DNA from: Planctomycetota bacterium
GTDB taxonomy: Bacteria; Planctomycetota; UBA1135; UBA2386
Length of the DNA stretch: 40,912 bases
Assembly (NCBI GenBank): GCA_019636245.1
Contig: JAHBXX010000040.1
Span: 1-40,912, forward strand
Direction of reading: 5' to 3'
Positions 33,855 through 40,912 of this stretch are shown in pieces. Position 1 is the stretch's first letter, and each line of letters starts with the position of its first letter. Position numbers and translations under genes: made by a program. The notes under the pieces are model-generated. The model searched no databases, had not been told where the DNA came from, and worked only from the letters and a program-made list of their open reading frames with translations.

Positions 33855-34451
33855 GTGGACGACAACACCCGCAACCTCGTGAGCCGTGCCCTGGAGCAGG
33901 ACCGCGAGGCGATCGACCAATTGTTCCAGCGCTACCGCGACCGGCTGCGGGCGGCGCTGCGCAAGCTGATCGGGCCGCGCTACCGGCTCCTGCTCGCCGA
34001 CAGCGAGGACGCGACCCAGGACGCGATCCTGTCGGCGCTGCGCCGGCTGCACCAGTTCGAGTACCGCGGCGACGGGTCGTTCCTGGCCTGGCTGCTGAAG
34101 GGCGCCGAGTACGAGATCAGGCGCCGCATCCGCGCGCTGGACACCCGCAAGCGCACCGCGACCGGCGGCCTGACCAGCCTCGATGCGGACACCGAGGACC
34201 GGGTCGCCGCCCGCGACGCGACGCCATCGCAGCACCACGACGAACAGGAACTCGCCGACCGCATCCAGGTCGCGCTGCAGCAGCTGCCCGACCGCGAGCG
34301 CGAGATCATCGTGCTGCGCCGCTACCTCGAGCTCGACACGCCGGAGATCTGCGCCGAGATGGGTCTGCCGAGCGAGGGCGCCGTGCGCGCGCTGCTGTCG
34401 CGGGCCCAGGCGCGCCTGTCCGGCCTGCTGTCGCGCCGCGGAGGCGGGTGA
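33855..34451 (+). CDS. ECF-type sigma factor (second kinase-coupled pair)
   Basis: A 198-residue ECF sigma factor. Region 2 is visible in DREAIDQLFQRYRDRLRAAL, LLLADSEDATQDAILSALRR and the following FLAWLLKGAEYEIRRRIRAL. Region 4 is IQVALQQLPDREREIIVLRR with the helix-turn-helix DTPEICAEMGLPSEGAVRAL. GTG at 33855 is the nearest start before the conserved part and is preceded by a candidate promoter; the upstream frame is low-complexity. Its TGA overlaps the ATG of a transmembrane Ser/Thr kinase (TGATG at 34449-34453), so the two are translationally coupled, matching the pair at 10593-15085. No anti-sigma gene is present. Confidence 0.92.
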   Translation: MDDNTRNLVSRALEQDREAIDQLFQRYRDRLRAALRKLIGPRYRLLLADSEDATQDAILSALRRLHQFEYRGDGSFLAWLLKGAEYEIRRRIRALDTRKRTATGGLTSLDADTEDRVAARDATPSQHHDEQELADRIQVALQQLPDREREIIVLRRYLELDTPEICAEMGLPSEGAVRALLSRAQARLSGLLSRRGGG

Positions 34452-37400
34452 TGCCGCGCGAGCAGCCCGAGGCGGTGCCGGCGGCCGGGCCCGACCACGG
34501 CGGGCCCGCGACCGTGCAGGCGGCCGTCGAGCAGTTCATCGACCTGCACGCCGCCGGCGGCGCGCCCGACCTGCTCGCGTTCGTCGGCCGGCAGCCCGAG
34601 GCCCTGCGGCCGGAGATCCTCGCCCAATGCCGCGAGTTCCTGGCCTTCGACGGCCTGCTCGGCCCGCAGACCTGGAGCCCGGGCCCGCCGGCCGAGCCCA
34701 GCGGCCGCACGTTCGGCGACTTCGTCATCCAGGAGGAACTCGGTCGCGGCGGCATGGGCATCGTCTACCTCGCCCACCAGCGGTCGCTGAACCGCCGCGT
34801 CGCGCTGAAGGTGATGGCCAGCGGCCTGACGCTGAGCCGGCGCCACGTCGAGCGCTTCCGCCGCGAGGCGGCCGCCGCGGCGCAGGTCCGCCATCCGGCG
34901 ATCGTGCCGGTGCACAGCCTGACCGAGGTCGAGGGCACGTTCGCGTTCGCGATGGACTACATCGCCGGCCGCAACCTCGCCGACATCCTCGACGACCTGC
35001 GCCTGGCGAACGGCGAGTCGCCGACCAGCATCGGCGGCGCGCTCGGCATCGCACCGGGCAAGGGCTACGTCGCCGAGTGCGCGCTGCTGGTGGCGCAGCT
35101 CGCCTCGGCGCTGGCGGCCGCGCACGAGGCCGGCGTCGTGCACCGCGACCTGAAGCCCCGCAACGTCATGGTCGACGACAAGCGGCAGGCGCGGCTGTTG
35201 GACTTCGGCCTCGCCAAGTCGCTCGGCGAGGGCAGCATCTCGCTGTCCGGCGAGATCACCGGCACCGCCCACTACATGAGCCCGGAGCAGACGCTCGGCA
35301 AGCGGGTGCCGATCGACCACCGCGCCGACGTGTTCGCGCTCGGCGTGATCCTCTACGAGCTGCTGACGCTGCGGCGGCCGTTCGACGGCCGGAACCTGCA
35401 GCAGGTGGTCTACGAGATCTGCTTCAAGGAGCCGGTGCCGCCGCAGCGCCGCAATCCCAAGGTGCCGCGCGACCTGGCCACCATCTGCCTGAAGGCGCTC
35501 GAGAAGGACCCGCAGAACCGCTACCCCACCGCCGCCGAGTTCGAGGCCGACCTGCAGCGCTTCCTCGGCTGGGAGCCGATCCAGGCCCGGCCGGCCGGCG
35601 CCTGCACCCGGGCCGCGAAGTGGCTGCGCCGCCATCGCACCGAGACCGTGGCGGCGGCCGCGGTGCTGCTGCTGGCCGGCGGGTTGCTCGGCGGGCTCTG
35701 GTACGACGGCGTGCGCAACCATCGCGACGCCGAACGGCTGCTGCAGGACGCCGAACGCCGTGCCGAGGCAGGCCAGCTCGGCGAGGCCATCCGGCTGGCC
35801 ACGCTGGCCCTCGGCAAGCACAACGACGAGACCGGGCGCGCCCGCCTCGCGCTCTACCACGAGCGCAGCAAGTCGGCGGCCATCCAGGAGGAGGCCGACA
35901 TCGCCGAGGCGGCGCGCCGCAGCCTGAAGAGCAGCCAGGCGATCGACCGCGGCGATCGCCGCCTCGGCCTGCTCTTGGCGCTGGCCGCCGACGAGAAGCG
36001 CTCGTCGCCGGAGACCCGCTCGGCGGTGCTCGACGCGCTCGGTTCGGGCTACGCGACGACGACCCTGCGCGGCCACGAACGCCAGGTCCTGCGCGCCGCC
36101 TGGTCGCCCGACGGCGCCCGCATCGCCACCACCGGCGACGACGGCAAGGTGCTGCTGTGGGACGCGCGCACCGGCGAGCTGCAGCGCACCCTGCTCGGCC
36201 ACTCGCACTGGGTCACCGAGGTGGTGTTCCACCCCGATGGCGCCCGGCTGCTGACGGCCAGCCAGGACCGCACGGTGCGCACGTGGTGGCTCGACGACGA
36301 CCGGCCGGCGTGGATCTGGCAGCACGATGGCGCCGTCAGCCACCTGCGCCTCGACCGGCACGGCGAACGGGCGCTGACCGTCGCCTACGCCGGCGAACAC
36401 GGTCCGTTCCGCGCGCAGATCTGGAACGTCGCCACCGGCGAACGCCTCGGCGCCCCGGTCGACCACCCGCAGCACGTGATCGCGGCGGCGATCGCCCCCG
36501 AGGGGCGCCTTGCCGCCACCTGGGGCGGCGAGCGCGGCGAGGTGCGGCTGTGGGACACGGCCACCGGCCGCGACCGCGCCCGGCTCGCCGGCCACAGCGA
36601 CCGCGTGCAGGGCATCGTGTTCGCCCCCGACGGCGGCCTCGTCGCCACCGCGGCGAAGGACGGCACGGTGCGGCTCTATTCGGTGCCGGACGGCGCGCTG
36701 CTCGACGAGCTGCGCCACGGCCAGGGTCGCTCGGTCGATTGCCTCGTGTTCGACGCCGACGGCAAGCGCCTGCTGACCGGCTGCCGCGACCTGACGGCAC
36801 GGCTCTGGCGGCTGCAGCCGAGGCCCGGCGGCGGCCTGCAGGCGCGGGAGCTGCGCACGTTCGTCGGCAGCACCGACCACCTGCTGGCGGTCGACTTCGC
36901 CCCCCAGGGCCAGCTGGCCGTCACCGCGGGCCGCGACGGCGTCGTGCGCATCTTCGACGCCGGCGAGCACGAGGTCGCGACCGGCACCGAGCTGATGCGC
37001 TACGAGGTCGGCGCCCCGGTCGATTCGGTGGCGTTCGACCCGGAGGGACGTCGGGTGCTGGCGCTGGCCGGCCGGCAGCGGGCCCTGATGTGGGACTTCG
37101 GCGACATGCGCGGCGTCACGACGATGCGGCAGCCGGGCATCGTGCCGGCGGCGTGCTTCGACTCGAGCGGCGATCGCGTCGTCACCGCCGGCGACGACGA
37201 GCGCCTGCGGCTGTGGAACGCCCGCGACGGCCGCCAGCTCTGGGTCGGCGAGAAGCTGGGCAATCCGATCCGCACGCTGGACGTCGACGAGGCCGGCGAG
37301 CGCGTCGCCGTCGGCACCACCGACGGCCGTGTCGCCGTGCACCGCCTCGCCGACGGCGCGCCGCTGGTTGCGCTGCCCGGACACCGCGGCACGGTGCGCC

Positions 37401-38086
37401 GGCTGCGCTTCGCCGCGTCCGGCCAGCGCCTGGTGTCGGCCGGCGGCGCGCCCGCCGGGCCGGGCGAAGTGGTGGTGTGGAACCCCGACGACCAGACCGC
37501 CGTGCTGCGCCTCGACCGGCCGCGCCAGGTCGTCGACGCCGACCTCGCCGCGGCGACGGCCCTGCTGGCGACGGTGGAACGCGACGACGACTGCGTGCGG
37601 TTGTGGTCGGTGCCCGATCTGCAGCCGCGCGGCGAACTGCGCGGCCACGGCGCCGCCGTCACGTCGGTGCAGTTCGCCGCCGACGGCCGGCGGATCCTGG
37701 CGGCCAGCCTCGATGGCAGCGCCCGCATCCAGACCACCGAGGGCGCCCTCGTGACGACGCTGCCGGCGGGCCAGCCGCTGCGCACCGCCGCCTGGAGCCG
37801 CGACGGACGCCTGGTGCTGACCTGCGCCGAGCGCAGCGGCGTCGAGGCCCAGCTGTGGCTGGCCGCCGACGGCACCGAGCTCCTGCGCTGCCGCGGCCAC
37901 CGCGGCAGCATCGGCCATGCCACGTTCTCGGCCGACGGCCAGTGGGCCCTGACCGCCTCGAACGACGGCACCACCTGCGTCTGGCCGACGGATCCCATCG
38001 CCGTCGCCCGACGTCTGCCCTTGCAGCCCCTGGACGCCGCCGAACGGCAACGCCACGGCCTGCTCGACACGCCCGCATGCAAGTAG
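34451..38086 (+). CDS. Transmembrane Ser/Thr protein kinase with C-terminal WD40 repeats
   Basis: A 1211-residue Hanks-type kinase. An N-terminal helical region (about 20-80) precedes the kinase domain (about 92-375): LGRGGMGIVYLAHQ, VALKVMA, catalytic HRDLKPRNVMV (about 231), DFGLAKSLG (about 250), then MSPEQ and DVFALGVILYELL. The juxtamembrane stretch EPIQARPAGACTRAAKW resembles that of the first kinase and is followed by one membrane segment (about 397-421). A helical part (about 425-530) leads to about a dozen WD40 units (534-1180), for example HERQVLRAAWSPDGARIATT, GDDGKVLLWDARTG and HSDRVQGIVFAPDGGLVATA, enough for two propellers. It overlaps the ECF gene by one base and is expected to act with that sigma factor. 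The exterior ligand is unknown. Confidence 0.93.
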   Translation: MPREQPEAVPAAGPDHGGPATVQAAVEQFIDLHAAGGAPDLLAFVGRQPEALRPEILAQCREFLAFDGLLGPQTWSPGPPAEPSGRTFGDFVIQEELGRGGMGIVYLAHQRSLNRRVALKVMASGLTLSRRHVERFRREAAAAAQVRHPAIVPVHSLTEVEGTFAFAMDYIAGRNLADILDDLRLANGESPTSIGGALGIAPGKGYVAECALLVAQLASALAAAHEAGVVHRDLKPRNVMVDDKRQARLLDFGLAKSLGEGSISLSGEITGTAHYMSPEQTLGKRVPIDHRADVFALGVILYELLTLRRPFDGRNLQQVVYEICFKEPVPPQRRNPKVPRDLATICLKALEKDPQNRYPTAAEFEADLQRFLGWEPIQARPAGACTRAAKWLRRHRTETVAAAAVLLLAGGLLGGLWYDGVRNHRDAERLLQDAERRAEAGQLGEAIRLATLALGKHNDETGRARLALYHERSKSAAIQEEADIAEAARRSLKSSQAIDRGDRRLGLLLALAADEKRSSPETRSAVLDALGSGYATTTLRGHERQVLRAAWSPDGARIATTGDDGKVLLWDARTGELQRTLLGHSHWVTEVVFHPDGARLLTASQDRTVRTWWLDDDRPAWIWQHDGAVSHLRLDRHGERALTVAYAGEHGPFRAQIWNVATGERLGAPVDHPQHVIAAAIAPEGRLAATWGGERGEVRLWDTATGRDRARLAGHSDRVQGIVFAPDGGLVATAAKDGTVRLYSVPDGALLDELRHGQGRSVDCLVFDADGKRLLTGCRDLTARLWRLQPRPGGGLQARELRTFVGSTDHLLAVDFAPQGQLAVTAGRDGVVRIFDAGEHEVATGTELMRYEVGAPVDSVAFDPEGRRVLALAGRQRALMWDFGDMRGVTTMRQPGIVPAACFDSSGDRVVTAGDDERLRLWNARDGRQLWVGEKLGNPIRTLDVDEAGERVAVGTTDGRVAVHRLADGAPLVALPGHRGTVRRLRFAASGQRLVSAGGAPAGPGEVVVWNPDDQTAVLRLDRPRQVVDADLAAATALLATVERDDDCVRLWSVPDLQPRGELRGHGAAVTSVQFAADGRRILAASLDGSARIQTTEGALVTTLPAGQPLRTAAWSRDGRLVLTCAERSGVEAQLWLAADGTELLRCRGHRGSIGHATFSADGQWALTASNDGTTCVWPTDPIAVARRLPLQPLDAAERQRHGLLDTPACK

Positions 38087-38114
38087 CGACCCTCCTCACC
38101 CCAGCCCTGCCGCC

Positions 38115-39971
38115 ATGAACACCACCACCCTCGCCACCGCGCTGGCCGCCGCGCTCGCCCTGACCCCGCTGGCCCTGGCCCAGCACAACCCGCCGCCCTG
38201 GTGGCGCGTCAACGACGACGTCACCGTCAGCCTGGCCTGGGACTTCGACAACGCCGCGACCTTCCTGCAGCCGGTGCTGCAGGTCGTGCCGGGCTGGTAC
38301 AACGCGGCCGTCACCGGCTTCACCGTGCCGCCGAACGCGGCCTGGCTGCCGACGCTGGCCGGGCACAGCGGCGTGCTCGGCCTGGTCGGCACCGGCGGCC
38401 TCACCCAGGCGCTGGTGCGGCTGCAGGTCGACAACGACCCGCACCTCGACTGGATCAAGATCTTCTGGTTCCAGTTCGACGCCTTCGAGGGCCCCACCGG
38501 CGAGATCGGCGCGGAGATCGAGCAGGATCTGGTGAAGTACGGCCGCGCCTCGGTGCAGCAGAAGACCGAGCCGCTCGGCGGCGGCTGGAACCGCGTCACC
38601 ATCCAAGCACGGCTGATCCCGCAGCCCGACGACGAGAAGCTGCTGTTCACGATGATCGAGAACGCCTTCGGCTCGGTCGGCATCGACAACCTGTTCGTCA
38701 ACAGCAAGTGCATCAAGCCGGGCGACGAGAAGGGCAAGGCGATGGGCGACGTCGAAGGCTTCGCCGTCGACCTGCTGGCGGCGACGGGCCTCGCCAACTG
38801 CCGCGCCGCGGCGGTGACCGAAGGGCCGGCGCCCGGCTTCGCCCGCACCTACTGGATCACCGCCAACGCGACCATCCCGGGGCCGTTCCACCAGGTGTTC
38901 CGGCTGAACCAGGCCGGCACGGCGATCGGCGCGACGCCGCTGCCGGTGACCCTGGCGCAGGCGCCGCTCGGCCTGCAGGACCTCGCCGTCGAACGCGTGC
39001 CGTCGACCGGCCAGCAGATCGTCTACGCGCTGGTCGACGCGCGGCCCTCGGGCGGCAACGTCGAGCTGCAGGCGCTCGACTCCAGCGGCGCGCCGCTGCC
39101 GACGGCGAACGTGGTGCTGTCGGGGTTCCCGCCGCTGCCGCCGCAGCAGTACGGCCTCGCCTTCGAGCCGTCGGGCAACCTCGGCGCCGGCACCTTCTGG
39201 GTCAGCGACCCGACCGGCGTGGCGTTCGAGTTCGACCGCGCCGGCAACCTGCTCGACCAGAAGCCGATCCCGCCGGGCGTGGTCGGCCTCGGCTACGACG
39301 CCGCCTGCGGCTACTTCTACGGCTTCAGCCAGGCGCCGCGCCCGACGCCGGCGTTCGGCCCGTCGCAGACCAACGGCTTCGAGTGGTCGGGCTACGACTT
39401 CCAGCCCACCGGCGTCGAGTTCTGCGGCGACCTGCGGATCCCGAACCCCGGCGGCCCGGCCGGCGGCATCGCCGCCGGCTTCGAGGTCTACCGGCGCGCC
39501 AACGGCGACCTGCGCATGGTGGCCGTGGTGCGGCTGCCGTCGACGAACCGCAGCATGCTCTACGAGCTGGCCGGCCCGTTCCGCTTCGGCTGGAGCCAGC
39601 TGGGCCAGTGCGGCATGCGCGGCGGCCCGGCCTTCGAGGGCTCGCCGACGTTCCAGATCACGCTCGGCGGCGTGCCCTCGGCGCTGCTCGCCGTGCTCTA
39701 CGCCGGCTTCAGCAACGACCTCTACGGCGGTGTGCCGCTGCCGATCCCGCTGGTCTCGGCCGGCATGCCGGAGAGCTACATCTCGATCGCCACCGACGTG
39801 ATGCTGGCGGCGGTGCCGCCGTCGGCGCCCGGCGAGTTCGCGCACGCCGTCAACCTGCCGGCGGCGGGCGGCCTCAGCTACGTGCCGCTGTTCTTCCAGT
39901 GGCTGGTGCTCGATCCGACCATCCCGGGTGCGCTGGCGACGTCGCAGGCCGGCAAGACGATCGCCTACTGA
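38115..39971 (+). CDS. Large predicted secreted protein of unknown function
   Basis: A 618-residue protein with a clear signal peptide (MNTTTLATALAAALALTPLA, then LAQ and the mature start HNPPPWWRVND). The N-terminal third is beta-rich with aromatic residues (DVTVSLAWDFDNAATFL, HLDWIKIFWFQFDAFEG). The middle has propeller-like strands (QQYGLAFEPSGNLGAGTFWV, GVVGLGYDAACGYFYGFSQ). The ending AAGGLSYVPLFFQWLVLDPT resembles the C-terminal segment of other secreted proteins in the window. It starts 28 bases after the WD40 kinase stop without a Shine-Dalgarno, so it may be in the same operon and be the kinase pathway's target or a surface partner. Not recognised as a named family. Confidence 0.78.
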   Translation: MNTTTLATALAAALALTPLALAQHNPPPWWRVNDDVTVSLAWDFDNAATFLQPVLQVVPGWYNAAVTGFTVPPNAAWLPTLAGHSGVLGLVGTGGLTQALVRLQVDNDPHLDWIKIFWFQFDAFEGPTGEIGAEIEQDLVKYGRASVQQKTEPLGGGWNRVTIQARLIPQPDDEKLLFTMIENAFGSVGIDNLFVNSKCIKPGDEKGKAMGDVEGFAVDLLAATGLANCRAAAVTEGPAPGFARTYWITANATIPGPFHQVFRLNQAGTAIGATPLPVTLAQAPLGLQDLAVERVPSTGQQIVYALVDARPSGGNVELQALDSSGAPLPTANVVLSGFPPLPPQQYGLAFEPSGNLGAGTFWVSDPTGVAFEFDRAGNLLDQKPIPPGVVGLGYDAACGYFYGFSQAPRPTPAFGPSQTNGFEWSGYDFQPTGVEFCGDLRIPNPGGPAGGIAAGFEVYRRANGDLRMVAVVRLPSTNRSMLYELAGPFRFGWSQLGQCGMRGGPAFEGSPTFQITLGGVPSALLAVLYAGFSNDLYGGVPLPIPLVSAGMPESYISIATDVMLAAVPPSAPGEFAHAVNLPAAGGLSYVPLFFQWLVLDPTIPGALATSQAGKTIAY

Positions 39972-39996
39972 GCGGCCGGCGCCGCCGCCGCGCGCG

Positions 39997-40839
39997 CTAC
40001 TTCGGCGGCTCCTGCACCGGCGGCGCGCCGGCGCCCGCGGCCGCCTCCCGCTCCCGCCGCAGCCGCGCCTGCCGCTCCCGGTGCAGCTTCGTCTCGCGGC
40101 GGTGGAACACGAACGTCACCTCGGTCTCCGGCTCGGGCAGCAGCGGCGTCGTCCACCAGTTGTCGTCGTCGCGGGCGTCGGCGTGCACGATCGTGGCGAG
40201 GTGGTTCTCCGGCGCCTTGTAGCAGGTGCTGATCAGGTTGCCCTCGAAGTCGGCGACGAACACCTCCGGTTCGCCGCGGTAGAGCGCCGCCATGCGGCCG
40301 CCGAGGAAGATCCAGCTGCAGTCGACGATCGGCTTCTGGGTGCGCAGGTCGAGCAGCAGGTCCTCGACGCAGTGCTCGACCGGCTTGCCGTCGCCGTCCC
40401 GCCACCGCACGGTCATCCAGAGCGCCATGCCCGATGGCGGGGTGACGACGATCGGATCGGCGCCCGCCTCGATCTCCTCGAGCGAGGGCGGCGGGTCCTT
40501 CTCGACGTAGGTGGCGTTCTTGCCCGGCTCGAGCCCGAGCAGCAGCAGCGCGGCGTTCAGCACCGACGGCTTCGTCCGGGTCCAGAACACCGCCTCGTGC
40601 CGCTTGCCCTTGCGGTGGATCAGCAGGTACTCGATCGGATCCTGCGGCTGGTTGACGACGGCCGGGATCGCCACCGTCAACGCCTTGGCGTCGAGTTCGA
40701 CGCCCTCGCGCTGGAACTGCTCGCGCAGCTCGCCGAGCACCTTCGCGGCGGGATCCTCCGGCGGCGGGGCCTCCCCCGGGCGTTGGCCGCACAGCGCGGC
40801 GAGCAGCAGGGAGCAGCAGAACGGCAGGTGCAGGTTCAT
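39997..40839 (-). CDS. YdjY-like secreted protein
   Basis: A 280-residue protein. The N-terminus (MNLHLPFCCSLLLAALC) is a signal peptide or lipoprotein signal with LAALC. The next part, IEYLLIHRKGKRHEAVFWTR, then KPSVLNAALLLLGLEPGKNA, matches the YdjY-type pattern common in secreted planctomycetal proteins. A further region includes GMALWMTVRWRDGDGKPVEH and a beta-rich end, then a basic, Arg/Glu-rich coiled tail. The ATG at 40839 overlaps the stop of the upstream gene (ATGA) and GAGGA lies nine bases before it. Function is unknown for the family; the match is by pattern and should be treated as provisional. Confidence 0.72.
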   Translation of the reverse strand: MNLHLPFCCSLLLAALCGQRPGEAPPPEDPAAKVLGELREQFQREGVELDAKALTVAIPAVVNQPQDPIEYLLIHRKGKRHEAVFWTRTKPSVLNAALLLLGLEPGKNATYVEKDPPPSLEEIEAGADPIVVTPPSGMALWMTVRWRDGDGKPVEHCVEDLLLDLRTQKPIVDCSWIFLGGRMAALYRGEPEVFVADFEGNLISTCYKAPENHLATIVHADARDDDNWWTTPLLPEPETEVTFVFHRRETKLHRERQARLRREREAAAGAGAPPVQEPPK

Positions 40840-40912
40840 CGGCTCGAGTCCTCGTCGGCCATGGATGCTAGCCGGGCGAGCAGTGCCGCGTCGTGGCCGG
40901 CGAACTCGCGCG
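40836..40912 (-). CDS. C-terminal end of an unidentified protein (5' part beyond window)
   Basis: The last 24 codons of a minus-strand frame, ending REFAGHDAALLARLASMADE then DSSR and TGA. The stop overlaps the ATG of the YdjY-like gene as ATGA, the same arrangement as elsewhere in the window, which supports it as a real gene end. Nothing can be said about function. Confidence 0.5.
   Translation of the reverse strand, partial: REFAGHDAALLARLASMADEDSSR

Overview
The window is very G+C-rich, gene-dense bacterial chromosome. It carries lipid A and LPS-core genes (fabD, lpxK, an LpxL-type acyltransferase, a KdkA-like sugar kinase, a GT9 heptosyltransferase), so the cell has a Gram-negative envelope. 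Two translationally coupled ECF sigma/transmembrane Ser-Thr kinase pairs, an MglA/roadblock operon and many secreted proteins of unknown function suggest Planctomycetota, probably a high-GC, poorly characterised lineage. That placement is inference from gene content, with no marker phylogeny behind it. No CRISPR array, insertion sequence, phage or integrase gene was seen.

Layout. 1-5489 (minus): a four-gene operon with a DUF4388/PATAN-TPR-membrane-propeller protein, a TPR-roadblock protein, a stand-alone roadblock protein and an MglA-type GTPase cut by the window edge. 5654-10240 (plus): a small TPR-like protein, gcvT, gcvH, a lipoate ligase-like protein, an HDOD protein and a CMD-like protein. 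10593-15085 (plus): ECF sigma factor overlapping a kinase with an FG-GAP exterior. 15114-17513: KdkA-like kinase (minus), then GT9 transferase and a Tsr3-like protein (plus). 17534-20022 (minus): S8 protease lipoprotein and a small lipoprotein. 20363-20438: tRNA-Arg(UCU). 20550-23125 (minus): sigma-like protein, secreted protein, duplicated aspartic-protease-like lipoprotein. 23602-25038 (plus): RhlE-type helicase. 25035-27885 (minus): fabD-lpxK-lpxL. 27983-30867: secreted protein, PilX-like protein, methyltransferase. 30933-33506 (minus): two tandem paralogous secreted proteins. 33855-39971 (plus): second ECF/kinase pair (WD40 exterior) and a large secreted protein. 39997-40912 (minus): YdjY-like protein and the tail of another gene.

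How the genes work together. The first operon looks like a membrane-anchored switch: an exterior or periplasmic propeller joined through one membrane segment to cytosolic PATAN and TPR modules, with roadblock proteins next to an MglA GTPase they would be expected to regulate. Each ECF/kinase pair couples an exterior repeat domain to a cytosolic kinase and a sigma factor. The gcvT/gcvH/ligase run supplies and lipoylates part of the glycine cleavage system; no gcvP is present here. Four secreted proteins end in a similar short beta-rich segment and may belong to one surface-protein class.

Genes are tightly packed, with many ATGA, GTGA or TGATG overlaps. Several plus-strand starts lack a Shine-Dalgarno sequence and sit in C-rich tracts a few bases after a TA-rich -10-like hexamer, which suggests short-leader or leaderless initiation.
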